A stretch of 64,000 bases of DNA from Rhodobacteraceae bacterium Alg231-30 (GTDB lineage: Bacteria; Pseudomonadota; Alphaproteobacteria; Rhodobacterales; Rhodobacteraceae): assembly GCA_900143615.1 (NCBI GenBank), contig FREU01000004.1:248001-312000 (forward strand). Direction: 5' to 3'. Made by a program: the position numbers and the translations under genes. Shown one piece after another: positions 17,865-27,610 of the stretch; the first letter of the stretch is position 1; each line of letters begins with the position of its first letter. A model generated the notes under the pieces. The model did no database searches. It was not told the origin of the DNA and was given only the letters and a program-made list of their open reading frames with translations.

Positions 17865-19502
17865 TCAGTTACCCGCGCTTTCCATTTTGCGGTTGGCGAT
17901 AACCTCTTCAAGCCATCCAAGTTTCATCTCGGGAACCGAACTCAACAGCAGATCCGTGTAGTCATCGAACGGAGGGCTCAAAACATCCGTTTTGCCGCCA
18001 TAGCGCACGACCTTACCTTGATACATAACCGCAATTGAATCCGCGATTGCCTTCACCGTTGCCAAATCATGGGTGATGAACAAATACGCCACATCTTCAA
18101 CCTTCTGCAAATCCAGCAGCAGTTTGAGAATGCCATCCGCCACCAGCGGATCCAGAGCACTTGTGACCTCATCACAAATGATCAGCTTGGGTTTGGCGGC
18201 CAGAGCGCGCGCAATGCAAACACGTTGCTTTTGCCCGCCAGACAGTTCCGCCGGATAGCGATCGATAAAGCCTTCGCCCATCTCGATTTCTTCCAGCAGT
18301 TCCAGAATACGCTTTTGCTTCTCCGCACCTTTCAAACCAAAATAGAATTCCAAAGGCCGCCCAATGATCGTGCCCACAGTTTGGCGCGGGTTCATCGCCA
18401 CATCCGCCATCTGATAGATCATCTGCAATTCGCGCAAATCTTCCCGAGATCGACCTCCAAGAGCCGCCGAGAGATCACGTCCTGCAAAATGGACATTTCC
18501 GCCACGCGGCGGCAACAGCCCGGTAATCACGCGGGCAAGCGTCGACTTACCCGAACCACTTTCCCCAACCACAGCCAGCGTCTGGCCGGGGTGCAGCTCA
18601 ACGTTCACATCATGCAGAACATCAAAGTTAGTCCCTTTATAACGCGCTGTGATGTGCTCGACTTTCAGAACCGGCTCCGACGTTGCTACTTTCTCCTGAT
18701 GGTCAATCGAACGCACAGATACCAACGCCTTGGTGTAGTCTTCTTGGGGATCGTTGATGATCTGATCCACCGAGCCATATTCAACCATGTCGCCCATTTT
18801 GAGCACCAGAATATCATCGCTCACCTGCGCCACCACGGCCAGATCATGCGTGATGTAGAGCGCGGCCACACCAGTGTCGCGAATGGCTTCCTTGATCGCC
18901 ATCAACACGTCAATTTGTGTGGTCACATCCAAAGCCGTTGTTGGCTCATCAAACACCACCAAATCCGGTTCAGGACATAGCGCCAAAGCGGTCATACACC
19001 GCTGTAATTGACCACCTGACACCTGATGCGGATAGCGGGTGCCAATGTTTTCAGGATCCGGCAGCCCTAGCTTGCGGAACAACTCGACCGCACGCGCTTC
19101 GGCGTCTTTTTTAGAAAACTTGCCATGGCGGATCGACGCTTCGGTAACTTGATCCATGATCTGCTTGGCCGGATTAAACGACGCGGCAGCCGACTGGCTG
19201 ACGTAGGTCACTTCTCCGCCGCGCAGACTGCGCACATCCCCAAGGTTGGACTTCAGAATGTCACGTCCGTTGACCCAGACTTCGCCGCCGGTGATTTTTA
19301 CTCCCCCACGACCATAAGCCATCGAGGCCAGACCAATTGTAGATTTACCCGCTCCGGATTCGCCAATCAGCCCTAACACCTTGCCCGGCGCCAGCTCAAA
19401 GCTCACGCCATGCACAATCTCGATGTCATGCGGCTTTTCACCTGGCGGATAAACAGTTGCACCAATTTTCAGATCACGGACTTTTACAAGTGGCTCGCTC
19501 AT
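17865..19502 (-). CDS. Peptide/opine-type ABC transporter ATPase, two fused nucleotide-binding domains (DppD-DppF)
   Basis: A 545-residue protein made of two ABC ATPase domains in tandem. The first has Walker A GESGAGKST and signature VSGGQLQR; the second has GESGSGKST and LSGGQKQR. Walker B and switch histidines are present in both (VVFDEPTTALDV with YITHD; IICDEVTSALDP with FITHD). It powers the Dpp/Opp family importer built from the two permeases encoded directly upstream. The start overlaps the permease stop by four bases. A terminator follows the gene. Confidence 0.94.
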   Translation of the reverse strand: MSEPLVKVRDLKIGATVYPPGEKPHDIEIVHGVSFELAPGKVLGLIGESGAGKSTIGLASMAYGRGGVKITGGEVWVNGRDILKSNLGDVRSLRGGEVTYVSQSAAASFNPAKQIMDQVTEASIRHGKFSKKDAEARAVELFRKLGLPDPENIGTRYPHQVSGGQLQRCMTALALCPEPDLVVFDEPTTALDVTTQIDVLMAIKEAIRDTGVAALYITHDLAVVAQVSDDILVLKMGDMVEYGSVDQIINDPQEDYTKALVSVRSIDHQEKVATSEPVLKVEHITARYKGTNFDVLHDVNVELHPGQTLAVVGESGSGKSTLARVITGLLPPRGGNVHFAGRDLSAALGGRSREDLRELQMIYQMADVAMNPRQTVGTIIGRPLEFYFGLKGAEKQKRILELLEEIEMGEGFIDRYPAELSGGQKQRVCIARALAAKPKLIICDEVTSALDPLVADGILKLLLDLQKVEDVAYLFITHDLATVKAIADSIAVMYQGKVVRYGGKTDVLSPPFDDYTDLLLSSVPEMKLGWLEEVIANRKMESAGN

Positions 19503-20314
19503 CCCCGGCCCCCTTTCAACGAAGTGGTTCGGTTCAAAACCCAGTCAGCAACAAGGTTCACGCTAATCGCCAAGGTCGCAATCGCCACCGCAGGATAAAG
19601 TGCGGCGCCGATGCCGTAGACAATGCCGTCTGCGTTTTCTTTAACGATTCCACCCCAGTCCGCCTGTGGCGGTTGAACCCCAAGGCCCAAAAACGACAGA
19701 GTCGACACAAACAGCACCATAAAGATAAAACGCAGCCCCATCTCGGCCACAAGCGGGCTAAGCGCGTTGGGCAGGATTTCACGGAAAATGATCCACTTTC
19801 GTCCCTCGCCCCGCAGTTTGGCAGCCTCAACGTAGTCCATCACGTTGATGTCCACAGCGACAGCACGTGCCAAACGATACACGCGGGTACTATCCAAAAG
19901 CCCCATCACGATGATCAGAACAGTGACGGTCACCGGAACAACCGAGAGCACGACCAGCGCAAAAATCAGCGACGGGATCGACATCAGCAAATCGACAAAC
20001 CGCGACATAAGCTGATCGGCCCAGCCACCAAGAACGGCGGCCAGAAAGCCCAAAATTGAGCCCGTTGCAAAACTCAGGATTGTGGCTGCGGTCGCAATAA
20101 AGATCGTGGTACGTCCGCCGTAAATCATCCGGCTTAACAGGTCACGCCCAAGATTATCAGTACCCAGCAGGAACTCGGCAGAAGACGGCGCCCAAATGTC
20201 CGGGCTGACAATTTCCGCCATCCCATAAGGCGCGATCCACGGCGCAAAGATTGCGACGATGAAATACAGTGATGTGAAGAAAAGCCCGATCAGGGCAGCG
20301 ATAGGTATTCTCAT
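19499..20314 (-). CDS. ABC transporter permease, DppC-like
   Basis: A 271-residue inner-membrane permease of the Opp/Dpp class with the OppC-type N-terminal part (GTDNLGRDLLSRMIYGGRTT) and the EAA loop YVEAAKLRGEGRKWIIFREILPN that contacts the ATPase. It pairs with the DppB-like permease encoded ten bases upstream, and its stop overlaps the ATPase start. Confidence 0.93.
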   Translation of the reverse strand: MRIPIAALIGLFFTSLYFIVAIFAPWIAPYGMAEIVSPDIWAPSSAEFLLGTDNLGRDLLSRMIYGGRTTIFIATAATILSFATGSILGFLAAVLGGWADQLMSRFVDLLMSIPSLIFALVVLSVVPVTVTVLIIVMGLLDSTRVYRLARAVAVDINVMDYVEAAKLRGEGRKWIIFREILPNALSPLVAEMGLRFIFMVLFVSTLSFLGLGVQPPQADWGGIVKENADGIVYGIGAALYPAVAIATLAISVNLVADWVLNRTTSLKGGRG

Positions 20315-20324
20315 GACGCTTCCC

Positions 20325-21281
20325 CTATTTCGGATGCCGCAAACGCGGATTTGCTAGAATGGACACGATGTCAGCGATCATATTCAACCCAATGTACACG
20401 GCTGCAAAGATCAGACCACAGGCTTGCACCACCGGAATGTCGCGCTTGGAGACATGATCCACCAAATATTGCCCCATCCCCGGATAGGTGAATACCACCT
20501 CAATGACGACCACGCCGACCACCAGATAGGCCATGTTCAGCATGACCACGTTCACAATCGGAGCCACCGAGTTCGGAAATGCGTGTTTCCAGATGATATT
20601 GAACATCCGCAAACCTTTAAGCTCGGCGGTTTCAATATAGGCTGACTGCATCACGTTCAGAATGGCTGCGCGTGTCATGCGCATCATATGCGCCAAAACC
20701 ACCAACGTCAGCACAGCAACCGGAAGGCTGATCGTATGCAGCTTTTCCCCCAGAGACATGCCGTCATGGATTGTTGTGACTGATGGCGCCCAACGAAGCC
20801 GCACCGAAACAAAGAAGATTGCGATATAGGCAATGAGGAACTCAGGCACCGAAATCGACGCCAATGTAACCGCGGATATCATCTTGTCCGGCCAGCGTTC
20901 GCGGTAGCGCACCGCAATAAGACCCAGAGTAATCGCCAGAGGCACCGAGATAATCGCCGCCCAAAAAGCAAGAAACAGCGTGTTGCCAAGCCGTTTACCG
21001 AGGCTCTCGGCAATGTCCTGACCTGATGTCAGCGCAGTGCCCAGATCCCCTTGGAGGAAACCACCAAGCCAACTGAAATAGCGCTGCAGCGGTGGATCGT
21101 TTAAGCCCAAATCACGCCGCATATTTGCCAACGCCTCAGGGGTTGCAGACTGACCAAGAATGGACTGCGCCACATCTCCCGGCAAAATCATGGTACCGGC
21201 AAAGATCAGCACAGAAACCATAAAAAGTAATACAAGGCCCAGCGCTATGCGCTGAGCCAAAAGCTTGATTAACAAGGACAT
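20325..21281 (-). CDS. ABC transporter permease, DppB-like
   Basis: A 318-residue inner-membrane permease with the DppB-type N terminus (LLIKLLAQRIALGLVLLFMVSVLIF) and an EAA-like loop (YIETAELKGLRMFNIIWKHAFPN). The gene begins one base after the first binding-protein gene, so binding protein, DppB, DppC and ATPase are co-transcribed in that order. Confidence 0.93.
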   Translation of the reverse strand: MSLLIKLLAQRIALGLVLLFMVSVLIFAGTMILPGDVAQSILGQSATPEALANMRRDLGLNDPPLQRYFSWLGGFLQGDLGTALTSGQDIAESLGKRLGNTLFLAFWAAIISVPLAITLGLIAVRYRERWPDKMISAVTLASISVPEFLIAYIAIFFVSVRLRWAPSVTTIHDGMSLGEKLHTISLPVAVLTLVVLAHMMRMTRAAILNVMQSAYIETAELKGLRMFNIIWKHAFPNSVAPIVNVVMLNMAYLVVGVVVIEVVFTYPGMGQYLVDHVSKRDIPVVQACGLIFAAVYIGLNMIADIVSILANPRLRHPK

Positions 21282-21282
21282 A

Positions 21283-22866
21283 TCAATTCGTCACCCACAT
21301 TCGCATCGGCGCGTAGGAATTCATCAGTGGAAGTCCCTTAACGCCATCGGCCCAGCCTGCAAGCTTATCGTTGGTCGCGTCAACAAAATCATTGAACATC
21401 GGGCAGATTAGTCCACCTTCGTCGCGCAACAGTGTCCCCATATCCGCATACATTTGCGTGCGTTTTGCAGAATCCAACTCGGCCCGCGCCGCGAGCAGCA
21501 GCTGATCAAACTGTTCATTCTTGAACCGCGTATCATTCCAGTCCGCTGTAGAAAGGTAAGTGGTGGTATAGACCTGATCCTGCGTTGGACGACCTGCCCA
21601 GAAACTTGTGCAGAACGGGCGCTTGTTCCAAACCTCGGTCCAATAACCGTCATTTGGCTGCCGCTTAACCTGAAGGTTTATACCTGCGGCTTGTGCACTT
21701 TGCTGGAACAACGCTGCGGCATCGGGCGCACCGGGGAATGAGTTGTCCGAAGTTTCCAGCACGATGGGACCATCATAACCTGACTGTTTCCAGTGAAACG
21801 CCGCCTTGTCCGGATCGTATTCGCGCTGCTCAAATTCAGTCGCAAATGGATAATACCCGTTCACCGGTGAATCATTGCCAACCGAGCCATAGCCAAACAG
21901 GATCTTGTCCACCATCTCCTGACGATTGATCCCGTATTTCAACGCCATCATTACGTCGCGGTTGCTAAAGGGCTCGGTGTCCAAATGTGCGATAAACACA
22001 TAGTGACCTGGGCCAGAGGTCGAGCGCACATTCACGTTTGGCGCGCGCGCAACCAACCCCGCAGTGCGCGGCGGCACACGATCGATCATATCGACCTGTC
22101 CCGATTGCAAAGCAGCGACACGCGCCGTGTTGTCATTGATCACAAGGATTTCTAACGTCTCTGCGTTGCCCAGTTCTCCCCAATAGTTGGGGTTCTTCTC
22201 GGCGACGAAACGCACACCCATGTCCACGTCTTTCAGGATGTAAGGCCCAGTGCCAATAGCCGCATCTGGCGCCGACTTGCCGCCACCTGGTTGGATCACC
22301 AGATGGAAATCTGACAACAAATATGGCAAGTCCGCGTTGGCGGTGTTTAGCTCGATGATCACATCCCGCCCGTCGGTACGCACATCTTTTATGTCACGCA
22401 AAATCCCATGCGCGCCGGATTGGCTTTCCTCACCTGCATGACGGTCCAATGTTTCGGCGACATCCGCCGCCGTCACATCTTGCCCGTTGGAAAACGTAAT
22501 CCCTTGGCGCACCCGAAAGGTCCAGGTTTTCGCATCCGCGCTTGCCTCATAGCTTTCCGCGACACGTCCCTCAAGACCGCCATCATCGGTCAACTCGACC
22601 AGAGTCTCGCCCCACATACGGCTCACAGTCCAATCTGTCTGGTTGGAAGACAGCGCGGGATCCAAGCTGCTGGTGGTTGATCCGCCCTGAAGGCCGACGC
22701 GGATGGTTCCTCCTTTTTGAGGCCCCGCCGCCATAACAGCGCTGTTCATCATCGTGGTCGCGGCCGCCGCCGTCAGTCCCAACGCGCCTGCGCGCCCCAA
22801 AAAGTGACGACGGTTGATGCGCCCAGTTACAACTTGGCGGCTCAGATACTTCAGTTGGTCAGTCAT
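21283..22866 (-). CDS. ABC transporter substrate-binding protein, peptide/nickel/opine family (paralog 1)
   Basis: About 527 residues with a Tat-type signal (RRHFLGRAGALGLTA) and the SBP_bac_5 (family 5) fold, including TWTFRVRQGITFSNGQ. The ATG at 22866 follows CTGGAAGAAAACC, a fair binding site, and is preferred over a codon ten residues upstream. It is a close paralog of the next binding protein upstream; most of their length is recognisably the same by eye. Two receptors feeding one permease set suggest a widened substrate range. It heads the four-gene operon with DppB, DppC and DppDF. Confidence 0.93.
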   Translation of the reverse strand: MTDQLKYLSRQVVTGRINRRHFLGRAGALGLTAAAATTMMNSAVMAAGPQKGGTIRVGLQGGSTTSSLDPALSSNQTDWTVSRMWGETLVELTDDGGLEGRVAESYEASADAKTWTFRVRQGITFSNGQDVTAADVAETLDRHAGEESQSGAHGILRDIKDVRTDGRDVIIELNTANADLPYLLSDFHLVIQPGGGKSAPDAAIGTGPYILKDVDMGVRFVAEKNPNYWGELGNAETLEILVINDNTARVAALQSGQVDMIDRVPPRTAGLVARAPNVNVRSTSGPGHYVFIAHLDTEPFSNRDVMMALKYGINRQEMVDKILFGYGSVGNDSPVNGYYPFATEFEQREYDPDKAAFHWKQSGYDGPIVLETSDNSFPGAPDAAALFQQSAQAAGINLQVKRQPNDGYWTEVWNKRPFCTSFWAGRPTQDQVYTTTYLSTADWNDTRFKNEQFDQLLLAARAELDSAKRTQMYADMGTLLRDEGGLICPMFNDFVDATNDKLAGWADGVKGLPLMNSYAPMRMWVTN

Positions 22867-23217
22867 GGTTTTCTTCCAGCAATCGAACCGGCCCACGGGT
22901 CAATACACGACCGGGCCACGTTCGGATTTCATGGGAAACAGAGAGTACAAAAAGCGTGAAGGCGGCACGCCGTAACAATATCCCGCGCTACCTGTCCCAA
23001 AAGCGTCATTGGATCAAGAAAAAACGACCTACGCATCAAGGACATCTAATTAAAATCAATTATTTAAAAATTATTTTTGATGACCTGCAGCCTTCGTGAA
23101 GCCCTTCACCTTGTCCAAATGCTCCCTGCAATTGCCCCGACTGACACTCCCGCAGACCAACAAAAAAGGCCCGACGCTGTGCACCGGACCTTTTCGAAAG
23201 TTCAATCAATGAAAACC
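22867..23217 (-). other. 351-bp intergenic region between the two binding-protein genes
   Basis: It contains the terminator of the upstream paralog (23162-23193) and an AT-rich block near 23048-23080, with A/T tracts flanked by ATCAA and TTTGAT, which is the likely promoter zone of the downstream transporter operon. No gene is visible. Confidence 0.6.
23162..23193 (-). terminator. Rho-independent terminator after binding-protein paralog 2
   Basis: Minus-strand stem AAAGGTCCG (complement of 23185-23193) pairing with CGGGCCTTT (complement of 23165-23173), with one mismatch, running into a T-run. It isolates most transcripts of paralog 2 from the permease genes. Confidence 0.75.
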
Positions 23218-24801
23218 TTACCCGGTCACCCACATCCGCAATGGCGCATAGGAGTTCATCAGGGCAAAGCCTTTGGCATTCTCAACCCAGCCACCCAGTT
23301 TGTCGTTGGTCGCATCGATAAAATCGTTGAACATTGGGCAAATCAGGCCACCTTCGTCTCGCTGAATGCTTCCCATATCCGCATACATTTGCGTGCGTTT
23401 GGCGGTATCCAACTCGGCGCGGGCTGCGATCAATAGCTGATCAAACTGCTCGTTCTTGAAACGTGTGTCATTCCAATCAGCCGACGACAGATAGGCAGTT
23501 GTGTACATCTGATCCTGCGTTGGACGACCGCCCCAATAGCTGGTGCAGAATGGCTTATTGTTCCACACTTCAGACCAATACCCGTCGTTTGGTTCGCGTT
23601 TGATCTCAAGGTCGATCCCAGCACCTTGTGCGCTCTGCTGGAACAACGCCGCCGCATCCGGCGCACCGGGGAACGAGTTGTCAGATGTGCGCAGCAAAAT
23701 CGGTCCATCATGACCGGATTTTTTCAGGTGATGCGCAGCCTTCTCCGGATCATATTCACGCTGCTCAAACTCGCTGAACAAGGGATATGACGCATTGATT
23801 GGGCTGTCGTTACCGACCGAGCCATAGCCAAACAGGATTTTGTCGACCATTTCCTGACGGTTGATGCCGTATTTCAGCGCCATCATCACATCTTGGTTGG
23901 CAAACGGGTCAGTATCCACATGGGCAATAAACACATAGTGGCCTGGTCCAGATGTCGACAGAACATTAATGCCAGGTGCGCGTGCAACCAGCCCAGCCGT
24001 ACGAGGAGGTACGCGGTCAATCATGTCAACTTGGCCCGACTGCAACGCCGCAACACGCGCCGTGTTGTCGTTGATCACGATCAGCTCAAGTGTTTCGGCA
24101 TGGCCGATTTCGCCCCAATAGTTCGGGTTTTTCTCAGCCACAAAACGCACACCCATATCCACGTCTTTGAGGATATAAGGACCGGTGCCAATGGCTGCGT
24201 CCGGAGCGGATTTGCCGCCGCCTGGCTGGATGATCAAATGATAATCAGCCATCAGATAAGGCAAGTCAGCATTTGCGCTACCCAACTGGATGATCACATT
24301 GCGACCATCCGCACGTACATCTTTGATGTCGCGCAGCAGACCCAACGCACCAGACTTGGACTCTTCACCGGCGTGACGATCCAAAGTTTCAGCCACGTCG
24401 GCGGCAGTTACATCACTGCCGTCAGAGAAGGTGATGCCCTGACGCACTGTAAAGGTCCAAGTGGTCGCGTCAGCACTGGCTTCATAGCTTTCCGCCACTT
24501 TGCCCTCGATGCCACCATCGTCGGTCAGCTCTACCAGAGGCTCACCCCACATGCGGTTTAGCATCAGTGCCACTTGGTTCGTGGCCAGCGCCGGATCAAG
24601 GCTGTCAGTGGTCGAACCGCCCTGCAGACCCATACGCAACGTGCCACCTTTCATCGGTCCAGCAGCATGAACTGCATCAGCCAGCATTGTATTAGCCGCG
24701 ACAGCTGTGAGGCCCAAAGCCCCTGCGCGACCAAGAAAATGGCGGCGTGTCAGCGTACCCAAAGCGGCACGGCGACTGAGATACTTCAGTTCGTCATTCA
24801 T
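23218..24801 (-). CDS. ABC transporter substrate-binding protein, peptide family (paralog 2)
   Basis: About 527 residues, again with a Tat-type signal (TRRHFLGRAGALGLTAVAA) and the family-5 binding-protein fold. The ATG at 24801 follows TTGGGAGTATTACT, a good ribosome-binding site; the open frame upstream of it is not used. It differs from paralog 1 at scattered positions, so the pair is an older tandem duplication. It lies between the CocE-like hydrolase and its own terminator, and must use the DppBCDF genes downstream because no second permease set is present. Confidence 0.93.
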   Translation of the reverse strand: MNDELKYLSRRAALGTLTRRHFLGRAGALGLTAVAANTMLADAVHAAGPMKGGTLRMGLQGGSTTDSLDPALATNQVALMLNRMWGEPLVELTDDGGIEGKVAESYEASADATTWTFTVRQGITFSDGSDVTAADVAETLDRHAGEESKSGALGLLRDIKDVRADGRNVIIQLGSANADLPYLMADYHLIIQPGGGKSAPDAAIGTGPYILKDVDMGVRFVAEKNPNYWGEIGHAETLELIVINDNTARVAALQSGQVDMIDRVPPRTAGLVARAPGINVLSTSGPGHYVFIAHVDTDPFANQDVMMALKYGINRQEMVDKILFGYGSVGNDSPINASYPLFSEFEQREYDPEKAAHHLKKSGHDGPILLRTSDNSFPGAPDAAALFQQSAQGAGIDLEIKREPNDGYWSEVWNNKPFCTSYWGGRPTQDQMYTTAYLSSADWNDTRFKNEQFDQLLIAARAELDTAKRTQMYADMGSIQRDEGGLICPMFNDFIDATNDKLGGWVENAKGFALMNSYAPLRMWVTG

Positions 24802-24905
24802 AGTAATACTCCCAAGTTGATTTTGTTTTTTCTCATGCTGCGGGGCGAGACACCCCCAAAGCAAGGAAAAACTTGTATTGTCGTTTAATATTTTCGTGAC
24901 GTTTT

Positions 24906-26894
24906 TTAGCTGCGCGCCACTCGGCTCTCCCATTTTCGAGAAAAAATCTCGACTTCATCCTCCAAAACCGTCAGCTCGGCTTGGACGATGTAGTCCTGTG
25001 CATCCGCAGTCATCTCGACACTCCCGACAACCTGAGCGCTCCAATCGTCACGACCCATCTCTCGATCCCAACGAAAAGACGATCTCGCCGAGAGCGGGTC
25101 CGTGTCCTTGATGTGAAACTGCTCTTGAACACTTGTCGAACTCGTAAGGCCGGTATGAGGGTCTCGCGTAGCGCCGCGATTGCCAACTATGTCCAACGTT
25201 GCCGCTCCGGATGCCCCATCGCGCGTTATTTTTTTGGTTTCCTGCACCGCGCTTAACCGCTCTGACGGCAATGGCTGCGCCGCCTTAGGTCCATCAAAAT
25301 GCCATCCGTTGCCTTGCGGCAAATCTCGCACCGGCAGCCGAAGCTGTCCGTGAGAAACCTGTAACGTAGCTTGCTCTGCCTCCGGCCAAACAAAGGGCCA
25401 ATAGCTTGACGAAATAGCCACCCTCAGACGATGCCCAGCAGGCAATCGATATCCGCATTGATCCAGCACAACCTGCACCGACACGTCTTGGCCTATTGGC
25501 AAATCAATAGCCTGCGCATGCCCCTCGCGATGACGCAAATTCAAATACCCATGTGAAATCAGAGCACTTGTGCCATCTGGTCGCACATCGCACAACCTAA
25601 CAGCCAGCTGTCCGCAGGTCTTATCTGACCGAAGCTGCAAACTCACACTTGGCGCACCAAGCAAATCGCGATCTTCTGTGAGCGGCGCGCTGTCAAAACA
25701 CAAAGACAACGCGTCATCCGCCATCTGGTCATCAGGCAATTCGCCCGGACCAAATCCAAACGGGAAATACTCGCCGGTTCCCTGCCCACACCCCAACGCC
25801 GGCTCAATCGTCGCCTGCGCAGGACCAGCCCGTGCGCTCAAACCACCATTGGTCAAATGGAACACTTCCGGCGCTTGGACCGGCTGCCAATCCTCAAGCG
25901 CCACCCAACGCCCGGGCCTAAAGTCATAGCTTACTTGCGGCGCAACGCCCTCCATGATCCAGGCGCGCATATCCGGCCATTTGTCAGCGCCGTTGTCCAC
26001 GTCCTTCAGCCAGCGATCCCACCACGCCAGCATCTCACCCAGAAAATCAATCTGAGGCCCCGGCATACCAAAATGCGGATATTTATGGTTCCACGGCCCC
26101 ACCAGCCCTTTTACGGGGGCGTCCAGATTCTCGACCAAATGCGCGATTGTGTTGCGGTATCCATCATGCCAACCGCCAACACTCAGCACCGCCGCCTTGA
26201 TCGCACTATATTCTTCGCACACCGAGCCATGTTTCCAATAGGCATCGCGCAATTGGTGTTGCACCCACGTTTCGGCCAAGAACGGCGTGTTTTCCAACCG
26301 CTCCAACCACATCTCACGCCAGCCATCCCCAACAATATCGGGATCAGGAGGCAAGGCGAACCACCCCAAAACTGTCGCGGCCCAACCGGGGTTTTCCCCC
26401 AACATAAGCCCGCCTTTGTAGTGAATATCATCCCCATAACGGTCAACAGTTGAGCAAATACTCACCACGGCTTTCAACGGCTCAGGTGCAAGGGCAGCAA
26501 TCTGCAATCCATTAAAGCCGCCCCAGCTAATCCCCATCATCCCAACCGACCCAGAGCACCACTCCTGTTCAGCCAACCAATTTATCACCGCAACGCCATC
26601 TGCCAACTCCTGCGCAGAATACTCATCCTCAAACAGACCTTCGCTGTCGCCGCAGCCTCGCATGTCCACCCGTACGCAGGCGTAGCCATGCCCTGCCAAA
26701 TAAGGATGAGTAAGCGCATCACGTTCTGCAGTTCCGTCGCGTTTGCGATAAGGCAAATACTCCAAGATCGCTGGCACTGGCCCGCCGGTCTTGGGCCGCC
26801 AAATGCGGGCAGACAGGCGCACACCATCCGGCATTTCTATTGGAACATGAGAAAACTCTTCGATCTGATTTGGAAACTCGGTGACGTGCTGCAT
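24906..26894 (-). CDS. CocE/NonD family (X-Pro dipeptidyl-peptidase type) alpha/beta hydrolase
   Basis: A 662-residue serine hydrolase. The N-terminal alpha/beta domain has the nucleophile Ser in GISWGG, the GGWHDGY strand expected to carry the acid residue, and GPWNHKYPHFG with the catalytic His. A C-terminal jelly-roll domain follows (about residues 360-560). Members cleave X-Pro peptides, cocaine-like esters or glutaryl amides. There is no signal peptide, so it works in the cytoplasm, probably on what the adjacent peptide-type transporter imports. Transcription is in the same direction as the binding-protein genes. Confidence 0.9.
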   Translation of the reverse strand: MQHVTEFPNQIEEFSHVPIEMPDGVRLSARIWRPKTGGPVPAILEYLPYRKRDGTAERDALTHPYLAGHGYACVRVDMRGCGDSEGLFEDEYSAQELADGVAVINWLAEQEWCSGSVGMMGISWGGFNGLQIAALAPEPLKAVVSICSTVDRYGDDIHYKGGLMLGENPGWAATVLGWFALPPDPDIVGDGWREMWLERLENTPFLAETWVQHQLRDAYWKHGSVCEEYSAIKAAVLSVGGWHDGYRNTIAHLVENLDAPVKGLVGPWNHKYPHFGMPGPQIDFLGEMLAWWDRWLKDVDNGADKWPDMRAWIMEGVAPQVSYDFRPGRWVALEDWQPVQAPEVFHLTNGGLSARAGPAQATIEPALGCGQGTGEYFPFGFGPGELPDDQMADDALSLCFDSAPLTEDRDLLGAPSVSLQLRSDKTCGQLAVRLCDVRPDGTSALISHGYLNLRHREGHAQAIDLPIGQDVSVQVVLDQCGYRLPAGHRLRVAISSSYWPFVWPEAEQATLQVSHGQLRLPVRDLPQGNGWHFDGPKAAQPLPSERLSAVQETKKITRDGASGAATLDIVGNRGATRDPHTGLTSSTSVQEQFHIKDTDPLSARSSFRWDREMGRDDWSAQVVGSVEMTADAQDYIVQAELTVLEDEVEIFSRKWESRVARS

Positions 26895-26986
26895 TGCGGC
26901 CTCCCCATATCAGCCAGTCCAGAGACTGAACCAATTAAAGGGGGTCGCGCCATAAGATTCAATGAGAATATAAGTTTAGAGGGTTA

Positions 26987-27610
26987 TTAGCTGTCTGCAC
27001 CCGGATCAACACGTGCGAGCACCACTAAGCGCGCCACAAACATCACCGCGAAACACCCCACCAGTGCAATAGTTTCATCCATCATTTGCTCGGCAACAAG
27101 AAACATCGTGCCCCCCGCAATCGAGATCGTCGCGTAGAGATCTTCCTTTAGAACCGACGGCGTTACATTGCACAGAATATCGCGGATCATGCCACCAACC
27201 GTTCCAGTGACACATCCAATCACCACTGCAATGATCCAATGCGTCCCCTCGCCTTGGGCAATCCGCACCCCAATCAACGTAAAAAGCGCCAAACCAACCG
27301 CATCAAACTGCATCAACAAACGCAGCCTTTGACCATTGCCCTGAGGCAACCGTTTGGCCACCACATACGTCACCGCCGCCACCGGCACGGCGGTCAAAAG
27401 AAACGATAGGTCAGTGATCCAAAACACAGGTGTGCGCCCCAAGATCAAATCGCGCACTGTCCCGCCCCCAACAGCCGTCGCAAGCGCGATGGTCGTGGCC
27501 CCGAACATATCCAGGTCAAGACGCGCGCCCTGAATCGCCGCAGATGCCGCCATCACAGCGGTCGCGGCCAAAGTCAAAATCAGCGCAAAATGCGCAATGG
27601 GTTCAATCAT
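26987..27610 (-). CDS. TRIC-family (UPF0126/YicG) membrane protein
   Basis: About 207 residues with seven predicted hydrophobic segments and the family signature GGGTVRDLILGRTPVFW; a related motif recurs in the second repeat (GTVGGMIRDILC). Bacterial TRIC homologs form trimeric cation channels; others are suggested glycine transporters. The ATG at 27610 lies inside the end of the upstream flavoprotein gene (ATGATTGA), so the two are translationally coupled. The link with an amine or opine dehydrogenase makes an amino-acid-related transport role worth considering. Confidence 0.87.
   Translation of the reverse strand: MIEPIAHFALILTLAATAVMAASAAIQGARLDLDMFGATTIALATAVGGGTVRDLILGRTPVFWITDLSFLLTAVPVAAVTYVVAKRLPQGNGQRLRLLMQFDAVGLALFTLIGVRIAQGEGTHWIIAVVIGCVTGTVGGMIRDILCNVTPSVLKEDLYATISIAGGTMFLVAEQMMDETIALVGCFAVMFVARLVVLARVDPGADS

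Noticed and set aside
18069-18980. Plus-strand open frame of 303 codons opposite the ABC ATPase gene
   Set aside because: The minus strand encodes clear Walker and signature motifs; the plus-strand product is Arg/His/Gln-rich as expected of an antisense shadow.
21283-24801. Long direct repeat as a mobile element
   Set aside because: The repeat is two full paralogous binding-protein genes; there are no terminal inverted repeats or transposase genes.
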